NCBI GenBank assembly: GCA_030761205.1
Contig: JAULJL010000024.1
Span: forward strand, 22,314,126 to 22,378,125
Reading direction: 5' to 3'
Origin: Fremontodendron californicum
Taxonomy: Eukaryota; Streptophyta; Magnoliopsida; Malvales; Malvaceae
Length of the DNA: 64,000 nt
Shown one piece after another: positions 44,001 through 54,917 of the stretch. How positions within the stretch are numbered: the stretch's first letter is position 1; every line of letters starts with the position of its first letter. The notes under the pieces are model-generated. The model was not told the DNA's origin and did no database searches. It saw only the letters and a program-made list of their open reading frames with translations. The position numbers and the translations under genes were made by a program.

Positions 44001-45961
44001 TACCACAAAACAGTGACCATTCGGCCACTTATTAAAATGTAATTTTTTTTTGCTTTTTTCAAAGTTTTTCAAGAAAGCATGAGAAAGGAGCTTGAAGAGA
44101 AAGCTTAAAAATACTTATTTCAAAACTAAAATCAATAGAAACTCACCAAATATCAAATGAAAACAGCAAATTAAAGATGGAAATGCAAAAAAAGTGCAAA
44201 AGTAAGGTGTTTTTCGCTACCTCTAAAAGCTATTTTGCAAGCTTTTTTCTCTTCTTACTTTCTTTACCTTTCTAAACTTTCTATTTGCTTTAAAAAAATG
44301 GAGAGTAATCAGCCAAGAAGAAGTAGTGAAAATGAAAATATATCCCCCCCTTAAGGTGGCCGAATGGCCCTTGGAATACCCTTTGAAAGTTGTCATTTTT
44401 TTTAACCAATTTTGATCCAATGGTCCTTAATCCAAGATGCCTTCTATATAAAATTCCCACTCTTAGATTGGAATAATCATCCCCTAAATTATGATGTCAT
44501 GAAGATGATGTCATAAATATGACATCATCCCTCTTCATCCATTGGTCCATGTGTTGCAAATTCAAAGGCTTGATAAAAAAAAACTACCTTCCTATTCACT
44601 CTTGGGCTTTAGATGAAATGGCTCAGCAAAATCACTCTCCATCATTGGCTTGACTGATTGCCCTCATAAAACCCAGCCCAATCTCCATTGCAAGAAAGGC
44701 CATTTCCTTTGACCCACATACCTAATTAAATAGAAAACGGACTCCAAATCCAAATTTTATTCTCTTAATACTTCCAAAATAATAAAAATTAAATTCTAGA
44801 AGTTTTCAAAAAATTTTGAGCCCATTTGCTATTTTTTCATATTTTTCTCCTTAAATTTGAGCATAGTGGGCCCGAGATTTGCCATTTTGAAAATAAGCTC
44901 CGAATCCGGATGCCAATCTCTTACAAATGATTTAAGAATGAGATCTGAACATTTTCAGAATTTTTGGAACTCATTTGCTATTTTTTCGGGATTTATCTTC
45001 TTGAATTTCAGCATAGTGGGCCCGAGATTTTCCATTTTACAAACGAGCTTCGAATCTGAATTTTTCTTCGCCAATCTCTTCCAAATGATTTAAGAATGAG
45101 ATCTGTAAATTTTCAGAATTTTTGGAGCTCATTTGCTATTTTTCTCGAATTTTCCAATTTTGCCCTTTCATCTCCAAAGCCCGGTTTTGTTCAAAACAAG
45201 TTCGATTTTTAGATTTTCGTTTTCTGTGCCTTTGTCATATATTAAATTGGAGTTGGTCCAAAAACTCCCAACTTTTACGATCAAATTCCCCTTCGATTTG
45301 ATTTTTCCTTTTTTCACTATCGGGAATTTTTTTTGTTTTTCCAATTTTCCTCCAATCGGCTATTTTCTCGGGATTGCTTCAAACAAAGCCTTGGGATATC
45401 CTTTTTTAATCACTCCTCATCAATTAGGGGCTTTAGTTTTAACGAATCGGGCCATTTCTATAATTTTCCCCAATTTCACCAAAATCCACCAAAAATCCTA
45501 ATTCTCGGTTGTCTTCCAAATTGACTTTTCCTTCAATTTTGTTTCTAGATAGCCTCTCCATTACCCGTAGTCATTGCTTGTCTTTCATTTGGAACCTCTA
45601 ATTTCAACCAATTTGATTGTTTAAGCACTTTTCCCCAAATTTTTTGAACTAAGGTTTCCTTTCTATTGAATCTCCGTAACCCATATTCCGGACTCCATAT
45701 CTTTCGTTGTAGACCTCGGATTATCAAAATTCTTTCACCATTGTTCAATTGAACTTTGAATCTAGATTTTGAAAGTAGTTGACTTTTTAGTAGTTGACTT
45801 TTTGGGGTTGACTTTTTCAAAATTGACTTTATGTCTGTTTTCTTAAACTAAGTCTCGGAGTACCACCTGCAAGATGAGAAAAGCCTTTTTGCATTTTGAA
45901 ACGTTATTTTAGGAAGAAAACATACTTGATTTAGTGGTCCGGACAAAATTAGGTGTCTACA
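41100..45961 (-). repeat. T4 3' LTR (4862 bp)
   Basis: Minus strand TGTAGACACC (45961) to GGTTGCGACA (41100). Shorter than the T1 and T3 LTRs. W-box cluster at 45776-45835. No gene. Confidence 0.9.
45776..45835. promoter_or_regulatory. W-box cluster in the T4 LTR
   Basis: Four TTGACTT motifs in about 60 bp, in the position used in the other LTR copies. Confidence 0.55.
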
Positions 45962-45976
45962 GCTGCCCCTCTTTGG
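45962..45976 (-). other. T4 polypurine tract
   Basis: Minus strand GCCAAAGAGGGGCAGC next to the LTR start; identical in type to 34228-34241. Confidence 0.85.
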
Positions 45977-46086
45977 CTATTGCTGGTTAGTGAAATCATA
46001 TGTGAAGAAAAGGGAAAGGGGTTTTCATTCATTTCCATTTTTTCTTTTTTCTTTTTTTTGTTGTTGAAAAAAGCTGTAAATTGAAG

Positions 46087-46770
46087 ATTTTGTCCTTAAA
46101 TTGAGTTCCCTGACTAATCAAGGCTCGACCGATCTTAAGGAAACGGGTTCGATTTGCAAGAGAAGAAAAGAATTTGACGATTTTGTTCTTAAACTGAGTT
46201 CCCTGACTAATCAAGGCTCGACCCGTCTTAAGGAAACGAGTTCGATTTTAAAACAAAATATTTGACTCATTTGAGAAGCAGAACGAGTTTTAAAACAAAA
46301 GGAAATACCTTGACGATGGTCTCAAGGCTCGACTCATTTGGAAAGCAGAACGAGTTCAATTTAAAACAAAAGAAAATACCTGGGTTTGGTTCATTTGTAA
46401 AATAATTAGACTTTGAAAACTAAAGGAATATACCTCGACGGTGGTCTCGGGGCTCGACTCATTTGAGAAGCAAATGAATTCGATTTAAAACAAAAAGAAA
46501 TACCTCGACGATGGTCTTGGGGCTCGACTCATTTGAGAAGCAGAATGAATTCGATTTAAAACAAAAATAAATACCTCGACGATGGTCTCAGGGCTCAACT
46601 CATTTGAGAAGCAGAATGAATTCGATTTTAAAAATAAATGGAAAATACTAAGAATGATCCTGGGTTTGATTCATTTGGAAAATAAATTTAACTTGAAAAC
46701 AAAAGGAACATACCTCGATGGCGGTCTCGAGGCTCGACTCATTTGAGAAGCAGAACGAGTTCGATTTGGG
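46087..46770. repeat. T4 3'UTR tandem array, about 70-bp unit
   Basis: Two copies of a roughly 95-bp block with GAGTTCCCTGACTAATCAAGG (46087-46245) lead into units with TCGACTCATTTGAGAAGCAG and ATACCTCGACGATGGTCTC, recurring near 46325, 46452, 46522, 46591 and 46732; diverged CCTGGGTTTGGTTCATTTG units lie between. Unlike the T3 arrays. Confidence 0.88.
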
Positions 46771-48292
46771 GAAGTCAAAGTTTTCCTGATTCCTGTAATG
46801 TTAGCTAAATGCAATGATGAGAATGACATGCTTTGCAAATGCTTGTATGTTTCCTAAGGATGAATGTAATCAAATGATTGTGTCATGATTTCTAATCCAT
46901 GGTTTCTTTGAGGTTCACAAATTATCCGACTTCATGACAGAGTCTTCAATTGTTCACTGATGCCCCACTTGAGGAAACTTTCACTCAAGATAAATTGCCA
47001 AACAGTCCCAGTTTCTGACTTCGTTGAAATTCACAAATTTTCTGACTTCATGACGGAGTCCCCAACACATTCACTGTTTACCTTTACTTTGTGAATTTTT
47101 CATCAGGAGTAGTGGTTTCCAAACCTTTTCTAAGATTTAAATATACTCCTTAGTAATACTCTGAAATCCTTTTATTTAAAGATTTTTATGTTTACTAATC
47201 ATCATTCAATTTAATAACAAACAAAATGCTTCACAAAAATGTATGAAAGAAAGTATGAAACAAGTAAATGTCATAAAAGGGATAACAAAAATTTATTGCA
47301 ACAAATGTTTTAAAATGATAAAAGTGAATATCAAGGATATAAAAGACAAATGTAAAGTTATAGGTTGTAGATGCCTCGGATGCGGAATATCTTGGACCCC
47401 TCCTTTTTCAAATTATCAGAAATTTCTCTTGAATGAGCAATTTACTTAGGTAATCCCTCGGCTTCCGTAGTTGCGTCAGACTGAGTTCTTCCCCTTTTCT
47501 CTGATTTTCAGATATTTTCTCCCCCTTTACATGAAGCATTGATTCAAACCTTAATCAGTACTTGAGCCGCCCTTTGTGGATTTTCAACTCAAGTGTCCCC
47601 CATTCGATTCGGCTAAAACCTCTCCTTTTACATTCTTTTTCCATTTTCATTTTTTTTTTGTTTTCTCTTTTTTCTTGTATTCTACCATGCACCTGAGAAT
47701 TCTAAATGCTTCCAAGTTAAAAATGTCAATTCAAAAGATGGGATAAATTTTGAGAACAACTTTTCAAATTAAATATCCATGCTTGATCAAAAATGAACTT
47801 TTAAAGCACGTAATGTAGGCCAAGGTTCGGGTTTAAAAACAAAGGATAAATAAGCCCAAAGTGTGTTTAAGGGCGATTAGATAAAGGATCATTTTCTGAG
47901 GAGAATTCATTCTTAAAACATTTGTCCTTTTTTGGACTTTTCTTTTTCTTTTTCAATTCTTTCATTCTTGGCTTTCATTTGCCATTCTTTTGATTTCATA
48001 TTTTTTTATGGCTTTTTTTTTTCTTTTGCCATGACTTTTTTGATTATTTTTCTTCGTGTCTGCCCTTTAGTGTAGAGGGTGATCCTTGATCAAGGTTCAA
48101 AGAAAAAAATAATTGATAAGGCCCAAAGGGGTGACTAAGGATAATTTCTTCTTAGTGAAGGGAATATGAAAAATGGCCATTCATCATATCAAGCAAGAAT
48201 ATTCTCATTGAAAAGCAATCCTCAGGGGAGATAGATATATAGAATTTCCATTTTGAACACTTGGAATCATTCGAATTTCCATGTGCATAGCA
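46771..48292 (-). other. T4 3'UTR
   Basis: Non-coding. 47800-48270 is the reverse counterpart of T3 31060-31640. Has poly-pyrimidine stretches near 47640-47670, 47930-48050 and 48295-48340. The 68-residue open frame at 47243 is not recognised and not called. Confidence 0.7.
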
Positions 48293-49717
48293 TCACACTT
48301 TTTTCTTTTTCTTTTTTTTTTCATTTTTTCTTTTTTCTTCAAGCATAATACTTCTCAACTCATTAGCATTCACCGGATTTCTCAAATCATCCCCGTCCAT
48401 CCGAGTTAGAATCAATGCTCCTCTAGAAAAGATCTTTTTACCACATAGGGTTCTTCTCAATTTGGAGCCTATTTTCCTCGCGGATCCTTCACTATAGGGA
48501 GACTTTTCCTTAGTACCAACTCCTCTTCTCGGAACTATCTGGGACGAACCTTCTTGTTGTGGGCTCGAATCATCCTTTTCTAATACAACTTTCCATGACA
48601 AATTGCCTTCAATCTTTTCTCCTAGATAAGATTCAGCTGTTCATAATGAGCTCTAACCCATTCTGCCTCTTCTAGGCCAACCTCCATCAAAACACGAAGT
48701 GAAGGGATCTCAACTTCAATAGGTAGCACTGCTTCCATCCCATATACCAACGAAAACGACTTGCCCCTGTAGATATGCAAACCGAAGTACGATATGCTTG
48801 AAGAGCAAAAGGCAAGATCTCATGCCAATCCTTGCACACATCAGTCATCTTCTCAACAATCTTCTTGATGTTTTTGTTGGTTGCTTCTACTGCCCCATTC
48901 ATCTTCGGACAGTAAGATGCCGAATTATGGTGTGTGATCTTGAACTGAGTACACACTTCTCACATCATTTTATTATTCAGATTGAGAGCATTATCTAAAA
49001 TAATTCTTGCTGGTAATTCATATCGGGATATGATTTCCTTTTTAACGGATCTGCATACCATCGACTTCGTTACATTCGCATAAGAAGCAGCTTCTACCCA
49101 CTTTGTGAAATAATCTATAGCCACTAGGATGAAACGATGTCCATTTGAAGCTTTCAGGGTAATAAGCCTATCATATCCATTCCCCACATTGAAAATGGCC
49201 ATGGTGCGGTCATGACATGCAATGGTGATGGCGGCACATGAATCTTATCTGCATATATCTGGCATTTATGGAACTTTCGAGAATAACTGATACAATCTTC
49301 TTCCGTCGTCAACCAATAACATCCTGTCCTCATAATCTGCTTAGCAAGCAGGTGACCATTGGCATGGGTGCCACATATCCCTTCATGGACCTCTTCTATA
49401 ATTCTCCTAGCTTCGGCAGATTCCATACATCTCAATAGGACCTGGTCTTTCCCTTTCTTATAGAGAATTTCGCCATCTAGAACAAAACCTATTGCTAACC
49501 TTCTCAGAGTCCTCTTGTCATTTTCTGTTGCTCGTTCTGGATACTGTTGACTCTTGATGTACTGCAAGATATCGTTATACCAAGGGAGGCCATCTGCTTC
49601 CTCTTCGATACTCAGGCAGTGAGCAAGAGACTCATATATGCTCATCTTTATCGGTACAACTTCAGCCCCTTCATTCACTTTAAACATTGATAACAAAGTA
49701 GCCAGAGCATCTACCAT
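48293..49717 (-). pseudogene. T4 integrase
   Basis: Zinc region in 49717-49154: EEVHEGICGTHANGHLLAKQI...SRKFHKCQ, the first Cys of HHCC replaced by Phe. Core: VAIDYFTKWVEA and IILDNALNLNNK (49202-48960) supply the two Asp, and MNGAVEATNKNIKKIV (48956-48687) the Glu of D,D-35-E. Then a frameshift and a scrambled C-terminal part (48601-48293). At least two breaks separate the segments. It is the best-kept integrase core in the window. Confidence 0.85.
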
Positions 49718-50470
49718 TCAATTTTCTTCTTGGGGGAAGCAATTCAAACTCACTTCTTCAAACTCCTCTAATAAACTCAGTATGAGTTCTCGGTATCGGA
49801 TTAGTTTTGTATCTCGGGTTTCCCGTTCTCCTCGTAACTGGTATATCACTAAGGCTGAGTCTCCGAAAACTTCCAATAATTTGATTTTTCTGTCCACTGC
49901 AGCACGAAGGCCCATAGTACACGCCTCATACTCAGCAGTATTGTTTGTACAATCAAAATCCAATATGGCAGTGAAAGGATAATAATCTTCTTCTGGGGAT
50001 ATGAGCACTGCATCGATTCCGTGCCCCATGGCGTTAGATGCACCATCAAAGTACATTTTCCATATTTTCTTCTTCGGGGGAACCTCATCCACTTGTGAAA
50101 CATACATTAGATCTTCATCAGGGAAATCAAAGTTCAACGGCTCATAATCTTCCACCGCCCGACTTGCTAAGAATTCAGCCACTGCGCTGCCCTTGATAGA
50201 TTTCTGACTTACATATACAATGTCGTACTCTGACAACAAAACTTGCCATCTTGCCGTCCTCCCTGACAAAGAAGGTGCTTCCAACATGTACTTGATTGGA
50301 TCTAGCTTGGCAATCAACCACGTTGTGTGGTACAACATGTACTGTCTGAGTCTTCGAGCAGTCCAAGCTAAGGCACAGCATAGCTTTTGTATGGATGAAT
50401 ATTTCAGCTCATACTCTGTGAACTTCTTGCTGAGGTAGTAAATCGCCTATTCTTTCTTTCCAGTCTCATC
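49718..50470 (-). pseudogene. T4 RNase H and archaeal-type RNase H
   Basis: 50338-49718 is a 206-residue open stretch: first RNase H end (MLYHTTWLIAKLDPIKYMLEA...LSEYDIVYVSQKSIKG), linker, then MYFDGASNAMGHGIDAVLIS, NTAEYEACTMGLRAA and FGDSALVIYQLRGE with D, E and D in place. A TGA (probably from CGA Arg, since T2 has CGA) stops it just before MVDALATL. First RNase H start, up to about 50470, is frame-shifted. Confidence 0.82.
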
Positions 50471-51668
50471 AAGCTGCCCCAAAAAACAAACCATGGATCT
50501 TTCAAATACTGATAAATACAATATCATTGGTTTATCCGGAACAGGTGGCATTAATACTGTGGATTGGATAGATAATGCTTAACCTTTTCAAAGGCAAACT
50601 GACAACCTTCAACCCAATTCTCCTGGATCACGTTTTCGAAATTAGCTTAAATATTGGATCGTATTTGTCGGTTAACTAAGAAATAAATCGAGCAATGTAA
50701 TTCAATCTTCCCAGAAAGCCTCTCACTTCTTTTTGAGTACGTGGTAGTGGAAAAATCTAGATGGCCTTCACTTTATCCGAATCAATCTCAATTCCCCTTT
50801 TGCTGACAACAAAACCCAACAATTTCCTCGAAGTGACTCCAAAAGTACATTTTGTCGGGTTTAGCTTCAGTTGAAACTTTCTTAGTCTTTCAAAGAGTTT
50901 CTTAAGATTCGGAATATGCTCGTCTTCTCCTTGTGACTTTGCAATCATATCATCAACATAGACCTCAATACCTTTATGCATCATATCGTGAAACAAGGTT
51001 ACCATGGCTCTCTGATATGTTGCCTCAGCATTTTTCAACCCAAACGGCATTACTTTGTAGCATAATGTTCCCCACATTGTAACAAATATGGTTTTCTCCA
51101 TATCTTCTGGTGCCATCTTAATCTGATTGTACCCCGTGAATTCGTCCATGAAAGAAAACAAGGAACTCTTCGTCATATTATCCACCAAAGTATCGATGTG
51201 AGGCAAAGGGAAATTATCCTTAGGACTGGCCTTGTTCAGATCTCGATAATCGACACACATCCGCACCTTGCCATCATTCTTTGGTACTGGAATAATATTT
51301 TCCACCCATTCCGGGTATTTTGCCACCTCTAAGAATCCAGCATCAAACTACTTATTCACCTCTTATTTTATCTTTAACAGCATGTCCGGCCTCATTCATC
51401 TCAACTTTTGCTGAATTGGCTTGCGCTCTAGCCTTAAAGGGAGCTTATGAACCACAATATCTGGATCCAACCCTGGCATGTCTTGGTATGACCATGCAAA
51501 TACATCTACATATTCCCGGAGCAAGGCTATCAATTCAACCTTTATTGATGATGACAATGAGGTCCCAATTTTAACCTCCTTTATTTCCTCACCACTCCCC
51601 AAATTTATCATTTCCAATAACTCCTTATGAGGAAGTATTTGTTTCTCCTCTTGTTCTATTTTTCTCAA
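50471..51668 (-). pseudogene. T4 reverse transcriptase
   Basis: 51326-50757 is open: RMCVDYRDLNKASPKDNF, FSFMDEFTGYNQI, PFGLKNAEATYQRAM, YVDDMIAKSQGEDEH and LLGFVVSKRGIEID. The N-terminus (51668-51396: FAWSYQDMPGLDPDIVVHKLPL) is separated by a stop near 51350. 50471-50756 holds the decayed thumb/connection. Confidence 0.87.
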
Positions 51669-52142
51669 TAAATCCAGAGGTAGACCATAACCTCAGTATC
51701 TTCATTGGCCTCAAAATCACCCGTGCAAATGGGTATTTGAAAATCAATTTCAGAATTACTGATAGGAAGGTCCTTATATTCCGCATCCGTACACCTGTAA
51801 ATAGGTGGGGACGAAACAATATAGGAAAATATATAGGCAATGAAAGAAAAATAGCAGAAATGAAAGAATATGGACACATTAATATGAAGAAAATGCATCG
51901 TGCTTGTTATTTATTGAATGAAGATTTTTAAACAAAATCCCATTACAGAAAAATTCTTAATATCATTAGGCAAAGATAATTAAGATTGTTTTAAAGTATT
52001 ACTTTGGAGTAGATCTAAAGACTATAGGCAGCTCGGTTGCACTCCAATTTGTCAGTATATAACCTAGTGGACAAGGTCGCACCATCCAGTTTGCATTCTT
52101 ACTCTCAATTCCTTCCTCCCCAGCCATGCAGATCATCATATC
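51669..52142 (-). other. T4 acidic linker and spacer
   Basis: 51669-51800 matches the T2 linker (DLPISNSEIDFQIPICTGDFEANEDTE) with a frameshift; 51800-52142 is spacer collinear with T2 19440-19780. Confidence 0.6.
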
Positions 52143-52510
52143 CTATGTCTCACCCCTATCCATATGGAACTTCTCGAAAGCTTGTTCAATCATTATGAGT
52201 ACATCATCAAAATCTTTTTCTCCGAACAAAAAACCGGCTGAACAAAAGCTGTGAAGGATTGGTGGTAAGGTCATAGGCTCCCACTCAATATCCATACCCG
52301 AGATATGGGCCATCCTCCTTTGTCGGTTTTTCTCCATTTGTTTCCTCTTCTCCTGAGCCTTCGGAAGATATCCTAGACCAAATCAATCCTTCTTTCCAAC
52401 CACTTCAATTGCTTGGGCCATTCCTAAAGATACTTTCCAAGACCTCTTCCTGCCCGACAACCCTTTCCCACAGTAGTCCTTACACACAGTCTGGTGTTCT
52501 TAGACAACTT
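52143..52510 (-). pseudogene. T4 G-patch-like region, decayed
   Basis: 52337-52143 retains KNRQRRMAHISGMDIEWEPMTLPPILHSFCSAGFLFGE. The glycine-rich part (52340-52510) can be followed by alignment to T2 but has stops and frameshifts. Confidence 0.6.
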
Positions 52511-52525
52511 TGGCTTTGGAATTCT

Positions 52526-53280
52526 TCATCCTTCAGTGACGAATACTGCATTTACAAACTCCAAAGATTGAAAAGTGCATTCTACAGCACCTTCATTTGG
52601 TTCAATGTAAGGGGATTCAGCAGATGCAGAGGTTATGATATCCTCTTCTCCAGACACACTAACCAAGTGCCCCTCCATTACAAATTTCAACTTTTGATAG
52701 AGAGATGAGGGTATCGCCAACAGCGGAATGTATCCAAGGCCTCCCTAATAAGCAATTGTAGGATGGGTTAATATCCATGACTTGGAAGTCGACCTTATAG
52801 GTACAAGGATCTATCTCTAGAGGAACCTCAATAGTTCCCATTACATCTCACCTGGTGCCATCAAAAGCTCTGACTACCGTGCAACTTGGTAACATATAGG
52901 GAACATCAACTGACAGTTTAGACAGGGTTGCCAAGGGCATCACATTTAATGAAGAATCGGTATCCAAAAGCACCCTCGGTAGTATGTGCCCCTTGCAAGT
53001 GGTCGTTATGTGAATAGCCTTTGTTGACCCAATATCATTGGGTGGTATTTTATCATAACTGAAATATATGTGATCGTCTGTTGCAATATTCCCCACCAGC
53101 CTATCTAATTTCTCCACCGATATGTTATTGGCCACATATGGTTTATTTAGAACTTTTAACAAGGAATTTCTGTGTGGCTCCGAGTTCAAGAGCAATGAGA
53201 GGATCAAAATTCTTGCTGGTCGATGTTGTAATTGCTCCACCACACTATATTCGCTGTGCTTTATAAACTTCAAAACTCAC
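52526..53280 (-). pseudogene. T4 protease region
   Basis: 53273-52848 carries HILPRVLLDTDSSLNVMPLATLSKL, the active site changed from DNGSS to DTDSS. It stops at the VMGTIEVPLEI junction (52848) and resumes in 52841-52659 and 52720-52526 in other frames. Confidence 0.78.
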
Positions 53281-53791
53281 AGCTTATTTTTCATTTACCA
53301 GCTTTTTCACCAGGACTGAATTCTTCTCCATTCTTTTCGACTGATCCATCTCAATATGGATCGGTTCAACTACTTTCTTCCCTTTATCTACTTCCCCTTC
53401 CTTTCCTGATAGACCTTGCTCAACAGACTCAGGGGCATAGCATCTCCCACTACGAGTTAAGTGCCCCACTCTTGTTATGTCGGTTGCTACCTGCTAATTA
53501 GAAGTGCTCGGCATAACCATGCTGCAATCATACTTCCATGGTGCAGCCTTGTTTTCTTTGTATGAAAAAAAAGGATGGTAGTTCTATGATTAGTTTAGGC
53601 ATGACTTCTTCAATAATTGGAGTAATCTTCTCCTCCGGCTCATCATAGTAAATGATCAGAGGTCTACCTATACGGTATCCAGTTGTATCCTCTGTAGCAC
53701 CCACTTCTTCTTTTGCTTCCTCGTAGAATTGGGCCCGGCCCTCATCCATCATCCGTTGGACTTTAACCAAGAAATCCCCACAATCCTAGGA
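53281..53791 (-). pseudogene. T4 gag/protease linker, truncated
   Basis: 53469-53284 (HLTRSGRCYAPESVEQG) and 53770-53528 (IGRPLIIYYDEPEEKITP) match T2 and T5. Homology ends at about 53791 where the zinc-knuckle should follow. Confidence 0.7.
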
Positions 53792-54917
53792 CAAATTTTT
53801 TGAAATTTTTTCGATCTCCTTGGAAACCCGAACAAATGAGACATCCTTTCAAGAATCCAGATCATGGTAATTTGATGTGTGTCAAGGTTGTGCCACAACC
53901 ATTCATGTCCTTTCAAATAGCTATAAAACACTAATTGGCCCAAACATCACTTCATGATTGACACCCTAGACACAATGATCAAAGCAGATTATCCCATATC
54001 CTAGAGAAAACTTGTTTTTTTGGGTAATATTTTCCTTGGTACTTCAAACAAACCTAAGATTGAAACTTAGCATTTTCATTGTAAATCTAGACTTACGATG
54101 TTCCTCGTAATGATACAAATTCCCAAAGTTGATCAAATTGAGTCATCATATGTAGAAATGATGGATACATGGTGAATAAGGATGGAACCAATGCATGAAT
54201 TATTGGGGGCATGCGGTGAAAAAAGAAAAAAGAAAAATTGTGATGTCATGCATATGAGAATTCGGATGATTTCGAAGTGCAAAGTGAAATTCTTATTATC
54301 TATTCCCCCTGGGGTTTGCTTTTCAATAGGAATATTTGTGCTTGATATGAGAAATGGCCATCTTTCATATCCCTTCCGCAAAAAAAAAAAAATTATCCAT
54401 AGTCACCCTTTTTGAGCCGAAAGAATTTTTTCTTCTTTGAACCCTGATCAAGGATCACCCTCTACATTGAGGGGCAAATGTGAGGAAATATCTTCTCAAA
54501 AATCAGGGAGAAGTGAGTCCTAACTTAAAGACAAAGACAAAGCAAATTGGGCACCAAAATAAATACGGGCTCACTTTGTAGAAGTGAAAAAAATGGAATA
54601 AGAAAAATGGTGAAATGAAATCCAAGAACCAAAAAAAAAGGAAAAACACAGCCAAACATGTGTGAAAAAGTATGGAAAATGAAAGCCAAAAGCAAAGAAG
54701 AAAAGGAGCAAAGTTAAAGAAAGAAAGAAAAGTCCAAAAATGGGCAAATGCTTCAAAGTGAAACCTCCTCAAGAAATGATCCTTGATATGATTAGCTTCA
54801 AAAATAGATTTTTGGCCTATTTATCCTTTCTTTCTAAACCCTGAGCCTTGGCCTACATTACGTGCTTTAGAAGTCCATTTTGATCAAGCATAAATATTCA
54901 ACTTGAAGGGTTTTTCC
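53792..54917 (+). other. Orphan Tat 3'UTR fragment
   Basis: 53866-54917 is about collinear with T3 30662-31650, same strand; 53792-53865 extends further upstream than T3 does and is unrecognised. Opposite in orientation to T4 on its left and the LTR on its right. No gene. Confidence 0.75.

Larger units (their letters stand above)
41100..53791 (-). mobile_element. Tat/Ogre-type element T4 (3' LTR to gag end)
   Basis: 3' LTR at the left, then PPT, satellite array, 3'UTR, integrase, two RNase H domains, RT, protease and the gag/protease linker. It breaks off at about 53791, where the sequence turns into an unrelated-orientation Tat fragment; gag, ORF1 and 5' LTR are missing. Confidence 0.85.

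Noticed and set aside
47243..47449. 68-codon ORF with Cys pairs in the T4 3'UTR
   Set aside because: CNKC and CRCLGC look finger-like, but the ORF is absent from the homologous T3 region and lies in untranslated sequence.
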